Source of the DNA: Verrucomicrobiota bacterium
GTDB taxonomy: Bacteria; Verrucomicrobiota; Verrucomicrobiia; Limisphaerales; CAIMTB01
Direction of reading: 5' to 3'
DNA: 60,325 bases
Assembly: GCA_963205105.1 (NCBI GenBank)
Contig: CAUJJW010000218.1
Coordinates: 1 to 60,325 of the forward strand
Shown here: in pieces, positions 53,260 through 60,325 of the stretch
Position numbering within the stretch: the first letter of the stretch is position 1
Layout: each line of letters begins with the position of its first letter
The notes under the pieces: generated by a model
Database searches by the model: none
The model's input: only the letters and a program-made list of their open reading frames with translations
Told to the model about the DNA's origin: nothing
Translations under genes and position numbers: made by a program

Positions 53260-54235
53260 GGGGATTCCTCCGATTGCGTTGGGGTTTGGAAGGCCGCGCG
53301 GGTGCGGGAGGCTGCGGGACCGGGGCGGAGCTGGCGGTCGCATCTCGCAGCCGGGCGGGAAGATTGTTGGTGATGGAAAGGTCCAGCCAGTCGATGACCT
53401 GCGTCTGCGACGCGGTGTAATCGTGGATGCTGCGCCAGAGCAGCATCTGTCGTTCGAAATCGCCAAGACCGAAAACGATCTTGGAGCCCTGCTTCAGCGT
53501 CCCCTTCAGCACATCACCATCCGACACATCCACCTCCTGCAGGTCCACGAGCGAGAACATGGTCGAGGCTTCGTAGGCGCGCACCAGACTGAGCGCGGCG
53601 GCCACCTGGGGGCGTTGGACCTTCTGACCGGGATTCACTTCGGCGCGATCCAGCCCGGTGAGGCAGGTGAGATGGGCAAAATCAGCGGGTTCACCCGGCT
53701 TCATCCACTGCGGGTACAGCGGAGGAAGGACAAAACCCTCGGCATCCAGATAGTTGGTTTCCGGCCAGGCCGCGCCATCCGCGACGTTGAGCCGCCACAC
53801 GACCACCTGGACCAGGGGCTCGCGTTCCCAAACCCCGAGCCGCAGACAATCCGGGCGCAACGCCTCCACCTCCGCGCGTTCCACCCAGGGAATCATTTCC
53901 AAATCATGCCGGACCCGGTCGAGGTCCACCGCCAGGAGGTTGTGTCCCGGCTCGACGCCGGCCCACCGACGGATCTGATCCGGCAGCAGCCGCCCGTGAT
54001 GCCGAAGTTCGATCCTTCGGATGGCGTACGCCTCGTTTCCGTACACAAAGCGCTGCAAGGCCCATTGGTAGGCCTGCCAGATCACGAGCACGCCCAGCGT
54101 GGTTCCGCCCACGGCGCCCACCAACCCGGTCACCGCGCGAAGACGCGCCCGCTTCGCATCCCGCGAACGCATCTTCACTTCCAGCACACTCTCGCGCTCA
54201 TTCCGGCGGTTCTTTGTCTTCCGCTTGAACCACAT
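53252..54235 (-). CDS. ftsQ: cell division protein FtsQ
   Basis: Bitopic division protein of 327 residues: a basic cytoplasmic tail (MWFKRKTKNRRNERES), one membrane helix (about 40-56, VGGTTLGVLVIWQAYQW), a POTRA domain (about 70-140, IRRIELRHHGRLLPDQIRRW and MIPWVERAEVE) and a beta domain ending in a Pro-rich tail. It bridges early and late divisome proteins in the periplasm. GGAGGTAA, which includes the stop codon of ddl, lies 8 bases before the ATG, so the two are coupled. Confidence 0.92.
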   Translation of the reverse strand: MWFKRKTKNRRNERESVLEVKMRSRDAKRARLRAVTGLVGAVGGTTLGVLVIWQAYQWALQRFVYGNEAYAIRRIELRHHGRLLPDQIRRWAGVEPGHNLLAVDLDRVRHDLEMIPWVERAEVEALRPDCLRLGVWEREPLVQVVVWRLNVADGAAWPETNYLDAEGFVLPPLYPQWMKPGEPADFAHLTCLTGLDRAEVNPGQKVQRPQVAAALSLVRAYEASTMFSLVDLQEVDVSDGDVLKGTLKQGSKIVFGLGDFERQMLLWRSIHDYTASQTQVIDWLDLSITNNLPARLRDATASSAPVPQPPAPARPSKPQRNRRNPHV

Positions 54236-54241
54236 GGTGTC

Positions 54242-55159
54242 TTACCTCCGGGGATTTTGGCGGGACAGCGCCAGTTCAACCATCCGTCGGCACAACTCCG
54301 GAAAACCGAATCCGGCCGCCGCAGCCGCTTTCGGCAGCAAACTTGTCTCCGTCATTCCAGGCAGGGTGTTCACTTCCAGCACGAACGGTTCACCCTCCGG
54401 ATTCACCATCACATCCACCCGGGCGTAGTCGCGCCCACCCACCGCCTCAAAGGCGCCCAGGCCCGCCGCCTGCAAACGCGACGTCAGAGCCGAATCAAAA
54501 GGAGCGGGACACAGGTACTCCGTTTCGCCCGCCGTGTACTTGCTCCGGTAGTCATACGCGCCGCTCTTCGGTCGCACCTCCACCACCGGCAAAGCGCGTC
54601 CGTCCAGAATCCCAATCGTCACCTCCCGACCCAGGATCCGTTCCTCCACCAACGCCTCCGCATCGTGCCGAAGACATTCCCGCAGCGCCTCCGGCCAAGC
54701 GGACGGATGATCCACAAAGCAAAGCCCCACACTGGATCCCTGACGAACCGGCTTCACCACCACCGGAGGCTCCCATCCCGCCGGCCAAGGCGCCGACGGT
54801 TCCGAAACCACCACATGCCGGGCCGTCGGCACACCCGCCGACACCAGCCGCTGCTTGGTCAGAACCTTGTCAAAAGCCACCCGACTCGCCTCCACACCGC
54901 AACCCGTGTAGGGCACACCCAGCGCCTCCAGTTCTCGCTGGACCGTGCCATCCTCGCCGTAGGTGCCATGCAGCGCGATGAACACTGCCTCGGTACCCGC
55001 GGGCAACGTCCACGTTCCCACTGGATCAATCTCGTCCACGCTCCACCCAAGGGAACGCAAGCCCCTTGCCACCGCAGCCCCGGATCGCAGGGAAACCTCC
55101 CGCTCCGCCGACGGACCGCCCAGCAGGACACAAATTCTTCGCGGTGCGGATGCGTTCAT
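54242..55159 (-). CDS. ddl: D-alanine--D-alanine ligase
   Basis: ATP-grasp ligase of 305 residues that makes the D-Ala-D-Ala end of the peptidoglycan stem. Visible are VLLGGPSAEREVSLRSG, ALHGTYGEDGTVQRELE, VVVKPVRQGSSVGL, and the metal-binding EVNTLPGMTETSLLP. Its ATG overlaps the murB stop by 4 bases (ATGA). In Chlamydia ddl is fused to murC, but here it is free and no murC is present in the cluster. Confidence 0.96.
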   Translation of the reverse strand: MNASAPRRICVLLGGPSAEREVSLRSGAAVARGLRSLGWSVDEIDPVGTWTLPAGTEAVFIALHGTYGEDGTVQRELEALGVPYTGCGVEASRVAFDKVLTKQRLVSAGVPTARHVVVSEPSAPWPAGWEPPVVVKPVRQGSSVGLCFVDHPSAWPEALRECLRHDAEALVEERILGREVTIGILDGRALPVVEVRPKSGAYDYRSKYTAGETEYLCPAPFDSALTSRLQAAGLGAFEAVGGRDYARVDVMVNPEGEPFVLEVNTLPGMTETSLLPKAAAAAGFGFPELCRRMVELALSRQNPRR

Positions 55160-56118
55160 TCTCCCAGGATCTCCACTTCCGTCTCCAGTTCCACCCCGCG
55201 CTGTTCCCGGGCGCGGCTGCGGATCTGCTCGATTAGCGCGAGGACGTCGCCCGCCGTGGCGCGTCCGTCGTTCACAATGAAATTACCGTGCTCCATCGAC
55301 ACCGAAGCCCCGCCGACCCGGCTTCCCTTCAGGCCCAGTTCGTCAATCAACCGTCCCGCCGGGATGGCCGAAGGATTCTTGAAGATGCAACCGGCGCTGG
55401 GCGCGGCAGGTTGGGATGCCCAACGCTTAGCGTTCAGTTCGTTCAGGGTCTTTTCGACTTCGGCGGGTGTCGATTCGGAGCACCTGAACAACGCGCCCAG
55501 CGCGATGTGATCTCGGAAAAGGTCGCAACGGCGGTAACGGGCAGGAACCTCGGCCGCAGGCCGCTCCACCACCGAACCGTCGGGTCCCATGTAGCGGACC
55601 GCATCCAGAACCTCGAACGTCATCGAGTTCCAAGCCCCGGCATTCATGCGCAGGGCACCGCCAACGCTGCCCGGGATTCCAGCCAGGAACTCCAGTCCAG
55701 CCAGGCCGCGCCGGCGCGCTTCCTGGGAGACCTCCTTCAATCGGGCGCCCGCTCCGCAACGAAGCCGCAAGCCATCGACTTCGATCACGGAAAAGACCGG
55801 CCTTCCAAGCGTGATGACCACGCCCCGCACGCCGGCATCGCGAACCAGCAGATTCGAGCCACGACCCAGGACGCGCCAGGGAACCTGCAACCGCTGTGAC
55901 TCCTCCACAACGACCGCCAAATCACGCTCACAATCCGGCTCCACGAGCAGGTCCGCGGCACCACCGACCCGCAGTGTGGTGCGTCGGGCCATGGGCTCGT
56001 CACGACGGATGACCGCGCCGGGCGAGAGACGTGCTTCCAGGGCGGCCGCGAGTGGCCCAATGGACGGCAATGCCAGGCTTCCCATCGGTGCGCGCTGAAG
56101 TTCCATCGTGGCGTTCAT
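55156..56118 (-). CDS. murB: UDP-N-acetylenolpyruvoylglucosamine reductase
   Basis: Flavoenzyme of 320 residues reducing the enolpyruvyl group to give UDP-MurNAc. Motifs are TLRVGGAADLLVEP, RVLGRGSNLLVRDAG, EFLAGIPGSVGGALRMNAGA and, near the end, GCIFKNPSAIPAGRLID. The residue that donates a proton is Ser in E. coli; here it is Cys in GCIFKNP, which occurs in some other MurB proteins. The lack of a YR-type insertion makes this a type II enzyme. The ATG at 56118 overlaps the murG stop (ATGA), which fixes the start; the open frame further upstream is inside murG. Confidence 0.94.
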   Translation of the reverse strand: MNATMELQRAPMGSLALPSIGPLAAALEARLSPGAVIRRDEPMARRTTLRVGGAADLLVEPDCERDLAVVVEESQRLQVPWRVLGRGSNLLVRDAGVRGVVITLGRPVFSVIEVDGLRLRCGAGARLKEVSQEARRRGLAGLEFLAGIPGSVGGALRMNAGAWNSMTFEVLDAVRYMGPDGSVVERPAAEVPARYRRCDLFRDHIALGALFRCSESTPAEVEKTLNELNAKRWASQPAAPSAGCIFKNPSAIPAGRLIDELGLKGSRVGGASVSMEHGNFIVNDGRATAGDVLALIEQIRSRAREQRGVELETEVEILGE

Positions 56119-57308
56119 TCCATGGTCACCGGATGGACAGGCAGCCCTCGCGCTTCCAACCCTGTTGTTTCCCTGTGCACGGGCGGGGGGCTTCCCAGCA
56201 GATGATGAGCCAACACCTGGTCGGCATCCGCACGATGCCAGGAGGCCAACCCGGCCTTCATTCGGGTTCGCAGATCTTCGTCCGTCAGCAAGGCGATCAC
56301 CGCCTCGGCGAAGGCTTCCGAATACGCATCCTTCTGGCGCATCCAACGCGCCGCGCCAGTCCGCTCAAAGGCCCTGGCGTTGGCGGTCTGGTGGTCGTCC
56401 GCGGCGAAGGGGAAAGGCAGGAACAGAGGCGGCACACCCACCGCCGCCAATTCCGCGGCCGAGGAAGCCCCAGCCCGGGCCACGGCGGCGTCCGCCGCGC
56501 CGAGCGCCAATTCCATCTCCGTCAGAAAAGGACGCACCACCGCCGCAACCCCGGCTTCACGATACCGGTGGCGCACCCTGGCCTCGTCGGCGGGTCCGGT
56601 CAGATGAAGCCATTGCAGGCCCGGAACCAACCGCGCCACCCGAGGCACCGCCGCCAGCACCACATCGTTCACCCCGCTGGCACCCTGGCTCCCTCCCATC
56701 ACCAGGAGCACCCGGCGATCGGGGCGAAGCCCCAGCGCGAGCCGGCAGGAACCGGGATCAATTTCCCGAAACTGACTGCGAACCGGCATCCCCACCTCCT
56801 CCACGTCCTGCCGGGGCATCGGCAACCGGCTGACGGCCTCCGGGAAAAACACGAACCCCTTGCTGGCCACCCGAGCCAACCAGCGATTCGCCCGTCCGGG
56901 AATGGCGTTGGCTTCATGGAGCATCACCCGGCCACCCGCTCGGCGAACCGCCCAGGCTGGCGGCACGCTGGTGAAGCCCCCCATGGAGAGAAGCGCCGAG
57001 GGCTTTGATTCCCGAAAAGCCCTTCGTGCCACCCGATACGATTTCCAACAAGCCCTCGCGAAGCGCACCCACCGTCCCATCGAGAATCCGACCGCAGGAA
57101 GCGTCAGCACCTCAAACCGCGTGTCACCCCGCAGCGCCTGCTGATCCACTTCCTTCTGCGACACCACCAGAGTCACGCGAGCTCCGGCCTCCCACAGTCG
57201 CTCCGCCACCGCCAGCCCCGGATACAGATGACCGCCCGTGCCTCCGCACGCGATGGCCACATGCATCGGGGCGTTGGTGGCGGACGGCATGGACAGGTCG
57301 CGGTTCAT
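56115..57308 (-). CDS. murG: UDP-GlcNAc : lipid I GlcNAc-transferase MurG
   Basis: Glycosyltransferase of 397 residues that converts lipid I to lipid II on the inner face of the membrane. The N-terminal glycine loop is IACGGTGGHLYPGLAVAE, followed by LLSMGGFTSVPPAWAVR and HEANAIPGRANRWLA; the second loop is LLVMGGSQGASGVND, and ARAGASSAAELAAVGVPPLF forms the donor site. ATGA overlaps join it to ftsW before it and murB after it. MurC, which usually sits next to MurG, is missing from this position. Confidence 0.96.
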   Translation of the reverse strand: MNRDLSMPSATNAPMHVAIACGGTGGHLYPGLAVAERLWEAGARVTLVVSQKEVDQQALRGDTRFEVLTLPAVGFSMGRWVRFARACWKSYRVARRAFRESKPSALLSMGGFTSVPPAWAVRRAGGRVMLHEANAIPGRANRWLARVASKGFVFFPEAVSRLPMPRQDVEEVGMPVRSQFREIDPGSCRLALGLRPDRRVLLVMGGSQGASGVNDVVLAAVPRVARLVPGLQWLHLTGPADEARVRHRYREAGVAAVVRPFLTEMELALGAADAAVARAGASSAAELAAVGVPPLFLPFPFAADDHQTANARAFERTGAARWMRQKDAYSEAFAEAVIALLTDEDLRTRMKAGLASWHRADADQVLAHHLLGSPPPVHRETTGLEARGLPVHPVTME

Positions 57309-58441
57309 GCGTTCTGCAGGGCCGAGGTCTCCCGGTCTGTCCCTTCAGGAAGGTTCTCCTCCGACTCCTCGCCCGCGGATCGGATCGCCACGTTGATCAA
57401 CAATCCCACCAGCGTGAGCATCACCAGCAGACAGGATCCGCCATAACTGACAAATGGCAGCGCCAACCCCTTGTTGGGCACCGAATCGGTGGTCACCGCA
57501 ATGTTGATCACCGCTTGGAAACCCACCAGCAACGCTATCCCCAGAGCAATCATCGCCCCGTACCCATCCGGTGCCCGCCGCGCGATTCTCAGCGCCGCCA
57601 GGGAAAAGGCCAGATAGGCAGCCACTAATGGAAGCGTCACCCGAAGCCCCAGTTCCTCCCCAATCACCGAGAAAATGAAGTCGGTGAGTTGCTCGGGAAC
57701 AAAGCCCGACTTGTGCACCCCGTTCCCCAATCCGCGCCCCACGATCCCACCAGATCCAATCGCGATCTTGGACTGGGTCGACTGCAGGGCGATGGTTTCC
57801 GCGTACTTGTCCGGGTCCAGAAACGCCTCAACCCGGCGCCAACGGACGGGATCGGTCGCCAGGTACGTGGATAAGCCGATCACTCCAACCAACCCCACCG
57901 GAATGAGATGCCGCAAACGGGTTCCCGCGGCGAACAGCATGGACACCGTCAGCATGGCCAACAGCGCCGTGGTCCCCAGATCCTTCCCCAGCAGAACCAA
58001 CCCCAGCAACACCGCCGCCATCCCCCCCGGAATCACCAGCCCGATCAACGGCTGCGCCATCCGCCGCCGATTCGCGTGGGTGTAGGCCGCCAACGCCATG
58101 ATCAGTGCGACCTTGGCGAGTTCCGAGGGCTGAAATGTTACCGGTCCGAACTTCAACCAGCGCCACGCGCCGTTGACCTCACGACTGATCCCCGGCACCC
58201 GCGCCAGGACCAGAAGCACCATCGTCACCGCAAGGAACACATAGGCCAGGTTCCGCGTTCGCCGATAATCGATGGTCGTTGCCACCACGCAGGCCACCAA
58301 CCCGATCACCAACCACTGACACTGCTGATAAAAGAAGTAGAGCCCCTTGGGGTGGTGCATGCCGATGCTGTTGAGCATCGTCAGCCCCAGGATCAACAGG
58401 AGCCCGACCACAATCGTGATGGTGCCTACCGCCAGTCGCAT
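57305..58441 (-). CDS. ftsW: SEDS-family peptidoglycan glycosyltransferase FtsW
   Basis: Integral membrane protein of 378 residues with about ten helices that polymerises glycan strands at the division site. SEDS landmarks are NGAWRWLKFGPVTFQPSE, AIGSGGIVGRGLGNGV, the catalytic-Asp loop in PEQLTDFIFSVIGEELG and the C-terminal GLALPFVSYGGSCLLV. The ATG at 58441 has GAGG 6-7 bases upstream; a GTG at 58471, next to the preceding stop, would add ten residues. It stands where ftsW does in other dcw clusters; RodA is the alternative but the position favours FtsW. Confidence 0.92.
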   Translation of the reverse strand: MRLAVGTITIVVGLLLILGLTMLNSIGMHHPKGLYFFYQQCQWLVIGLVACVVATTIDYRRTRNLAYVFLAVTMVLLVLARVPGISREVNGAWRWLKFGPVTFQPSELAKVALIMALAAYTHANRRRMAQPLIGLVIPGGMAAVLLGLVLLGKDLGTTALLAMLTVSMLFAAGTRLRHLIPVGLVGVIGLSTYLATDPVRWRRVEAFLDPDKYAETIALQSTQSKIAIGSGGIVGRGLGNGVHKSGFVPEQLTDFIFSVIGEELGLRVTLPLVAAYLAFSLAALRIARRAPDGYGAMIALGIALLVGFQAVINIAVTTDSVPNKGLALPFVSYGGSCLLVMLTLVGLLINVAIRSAGEESEENLPEGTDRETSALQNA

Positions 58442-58471
58442 GAATGCCTCGGTGGATCCGTCGCCTCCCAC

Positions 58472-59344
58472 TCAGTTCGTCGACGTCGAAGCCGCTTTCG
58501 CGGGAATCGTGAGCCGCTGCTTCGGCAGAATCCGGTCGCTCCGCATGTTGTTCGCCGCACGCAGTGCCTTGACCGAAACGCCAAACTTCTTGGCGATCTT
58601 CGAGAGATTGTCGCCCGCCTTCACCACGTAGACTTCCCCATCCGCGGTGGTACCAGCGGCACTGGCCGTGCCTCCTCCTTGGGTCGATGCCGCCACCGGC
58701 GGCGGAATCATGAGTCGATCGCCCACCTTGAGCGCCCGCGGTTTCGCGTTCGGGTTCGCGTCGATGATCGCCTGGGTCGTCACCCCGTAGACCTTCGCCA
58801 GATCGCCAATCTTGTCCCCCTGCTTGATCACATGTTCCGTCACACCCGGAGCGCCCGGTGGCGGCTCCGTCGGAGTGGTGGCCACCGGCAGCGAACTCGA
58901 CCCCAACCCAGACGTCGTCGGTCGCGAAGTCGCCGCAGAGCCATCCCCAACAACGCCCGCTCCACTCAGGCCGCCCGGCGTCGAAGCCCCGCCAACCAGC
59001 GCGTCGACCGGCGGAATGGTGGTCGTGCCCAGACCCGTCCCACCGGTCGCACCCGTCCCAGCCGTCCCGGCCCCTGCCCCACTGGCGCCCGTCGTCGATC
59101 CCGGAGCATCGCCCGGAAAGTTCGAGAAGTAGTTGGTGTCGCCCAAGGACGGCAGGGAGCTCGCCGTCGAAGTGGATTGGGTCGACGGCGTGCCGGACTT
59201 CTTGTCGCAGCCCTGCATCAGCAGGCCGCCGATGAAGACAACATGCAGTGCGAGAATGGTCAGGACGGTAACGCGCATGCGTGACTTCGGGGTCGACGCG
59301 CCGTCCAGCGCGGTCGGAGGTTGAAGCGGACTCGGTGTGCTCAT
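58472..59344 (-). CDS. LysM-domain lipoprotein inside the dcw cluster
   Basis: Exported protein of 290 residues. A hydrophobic segment (about 24-43, VTVLTILALHVVFIGGLL) ends in a lipobox-like LMQGC, so Cys46 may be lipidated. A 100-residue Gly/Thr/Ala-rich linker leads to two LysM repeats at about 168-215 (HVIKQGDKIGDLAKVYGV) and 238-283 (YVVKAGDNLSKIAKKFGV), which bind glycan chains of peptidoglycan. Its ATG overlaps the stop of the MurD-like gene (ATGA) and its stop is followed directly by the ftsW region. A structural or regulatory role in wall synthesis at the septum is likely but inferred from place and domains. Confidence 0.9.
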   Translation of the reverse strand: MSTPSPLQPPTALDGASTPKSRMRVTVLTILALHVVFIGGLLMQGCDKKSGTPSTQSTSTASSLPSLGDTNYFSNFPGDAPGSTTGASGAGAGTAGTGATGGTGLGTTTIPPVDALVGGASTPGGLSGAGVVGDGSAATSRPTTSGLGSSSLPVATTPTEPPPGAPGVTEHVIKQGDKIGDLAKVYGVTTQAIIDANPNAKPRALKVGDRLMIPPPVAASTQGGGTASAAGTTADGEVYVVKAGDNLSKIAKKFGVSVKALRAANNMRSDRILPKQRLTIPAKAASTSTN

Positions 59345-60325
59345 GATCGTTGGCTTGTTGGGGATTGGCTCGAAATGGGGAAAACCTCGGAAGCGGAAGG
59401 GGATTCCTGCCGGGAACGGGATCGGGAATGCGCAGCAACCGACCCGGAAGTGTCGCCATGCTGGGAGACGGGTGGGGTGCGGTCACCGGACACGCCTGCC
59501 CCTTCGGACCCGCCCGCTCGTTGAAGCCGGGCCCGAAATACGTTTCGGAACACATCGGTCCCGGCTCCAGATTCAGGAAGCGCTCCACGGCTCGGGCACC
59601 CGGGCGAAAACAGGATGACGTCCCCCGGCGCCGCCTGTTCCACCGCTCTGTTGGCCGCATCTAACAACGAGGTCACCGGGGTGCAAGGCGTAAATAGCTG
59701 CCATGCCGCCTGCATCGCCGAGGCTGACTCGCCCAAAACGAACGCGTGTTTGACCCTCGGCGATAACACCGGTCCCAGGTCGTAGAAGTGCCTTCCGTCA
59801 AGCGCGCCACCGGCGATCAGCCAGATGTATGGGCTCTCGGGAGGTGTTGGCGCCAGTGCCATCAGGGCTCGATCCAACGCTTCAAGGTGGTTCGCGCAGG
59901 CATCGTTCACATAGCGCACGCCATCCACCTCACCCAGCCATTCGAACCGCCCGGGGGGCGCTTCGAAGCCCGCCAACGCCGTCGTCATCTCATCCAACCC
60001 CAATCGCAAGACCCGCCCTACCGCCAGCGCTGCCATGGCGTCCTCGGCAAAATGCTGACCTCGCAAACGCCCGCGCGCCATGTCCCAGAGCGGCCCCGAC
60101 CATCCCTCGATCCGGCTGACCAACAAACCCCGGTCGAATCCAATATCGGCACGCCGGCTGCCCGCACTAAACGTGATTCCCTTGCCCGGCAGACCCAGCC
60201 CCGCCGCCTCAAATCGGGCCAGCGCCCGCGACTCCACCACCGCCCAATCGAACGGCTGTTGCGTCGCAAAGAGGCGGGCATATCGGCGCACCCCCGCCTC
60301 GCCAGCCTCGGCTTCATCCCGCTCG
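59341..60325 (-). CDS. MurD-like Mur ligase with degenerate active site (5' part outside window)
   Basis: C-terminal 327 residues of a Mur-ligase-family protein in the place murD has in dcw clusters; the N-terminus lies beyond 60325. The central and C-terminal domains align throughout with MurD, but residues needed for catalysis are changed. The carbamoylated lysine of K-x-x-I-F-x-x-Q is Tyr (YARLFATQ); HNxxN is HFAED; PHRFE is PGRFE; NDSKATN is NDACANH, losing the Lys and Thr that hold D-glutamate; GGxxKGxxF is GGALDGRHF. The SPACAS loop is SPGCPS with a diverged sequence after it. A Ser/Arg-rich tail of about 50 residues follows. The frame is clean and the stop overlaps the LysM gene, so it is expressed. 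The ATP-binding N-terminal part cannot be seen. Confidence 0.82.
   Translation of the reverse strand, partial: ERDEAEAGEAGVRRYARLFATQQPFDWAVVESRALARFEAAGLGLPGKGITFSAGSRRADIGFDRGLLVSRIEGWSGPLWDMARGRLRGQHFAEDAMAALAVGRVLRLGLDEMTTALAGFEAPPGRFEWLGEVDGVRYVNDACANHLEALDRALMALAPTPPESPYIWLIAGGALDGRHFYDLGPVLSPRVKHAFVLGESASAMQAAWQLFTPCTPVTSLLDAANRAVEQAAPGDVILFSPGCPSRGALPESGAGTDVFRNVFRARLQRAGGSEGAGVSGDRTPPVSQHGDTSGSVAAHSRSRSRQESPSASEVFPISSQSPTSQRS

Noticed and set aside
1..60325. tRNA, rRNA, CRISPR array or prophage
   Set aside because: No cloverleaf-like intergenic sequence, ribosomal RNA segment, regular spacer-repeat pattern or phage gene block was seen; nearly all of the window is explained by protein genes.

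Overview
The window is about 60 kb of GC-rich bacterial chromosome, densely packed with genes, mostly on the minus strand. No rRNA, tRNA, CRISPR array, prophage or intact insertion sequence was seen. Several features point to Verrucomicrobiota, probably the Limisphaerales/Pedosphaera side: a DUF2851 protein, a giant lamin-tail/CotH secreted protein, an unusual FtsZ in an otherwise recognisable dcw cluster, an ECF sigma factor fused to a membrane-anchored redoxin-like domain, and outer-membrane proteins (TolC, porin, LolCD) beside McsA-McsB-ClpC. The lineage is an inference from gene content; no marker was compared with a database.

Layout. 1-7.4 kb (minus): PEP carboxylase, then a type I secretion-like set (ABC protein, HlyD adaptor, TolC cut by the window edge) whose ABC protein has lost every ATPase motif. 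7.6-13 kb (plus): DUF2851 protein, then an Fe-S block (Rrf2 regulator, IscU, an IscS-like protein without the PLP lysine, Mrp/ApbC ATPase). 13-20.7 kb (minus): an alpha-oxoamine synthase overlapping a large lipoprotein gene, MetY and MetX, and an OprO/P-type porin preceded by a Pho-box-like repeat. 20.8-26.5 kb: sugar oxidoreductase, secreted Pro-rich protein, exported peroxiredoxin, QueD, and a LuxC-LuxE pair without luciferase genes. 26.5-34.7 kb (minus): ClpC, McsB, McsA, IlvE, LolD-LolC/E and an esterase. 34.8-36.8 kb (plus): BlaI-type repressor with a palindromic operator and its M56 protease partner. 36.8-47.4 kb (minus): Nudix hydrolase, UDP-glucose dehydrogenase, TPR membrane protein, beta-hydroxyacid dehydrogenase, photolyase and the 1793-residue CotH protein. 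A fold-back repeat fills the largest gene-free gap (47.4-47.8 kb). 47.8-60.3 kb (minus): the sigma-redoxin fusion gene at the tail of a dcw cluster read murD-like, LysM lipoprotein, ftsW, murG, murB, ddl, ftsQ, ftsA, ftsZ, mostly joined by 4-base ATGA overlaps.

A recurring theme is proteins that keep a family's fold and gene context but have lost catalytic residues: the secretion ABC protein, the IscS-like protein, the MurD-like ligase, the redoxin domain of the sigma fusion, and partly FtsZ. These, together with the sigma-redoxin fusion and the LuxCE-QueD unit, are the strongest candidates for undescribed biology here.
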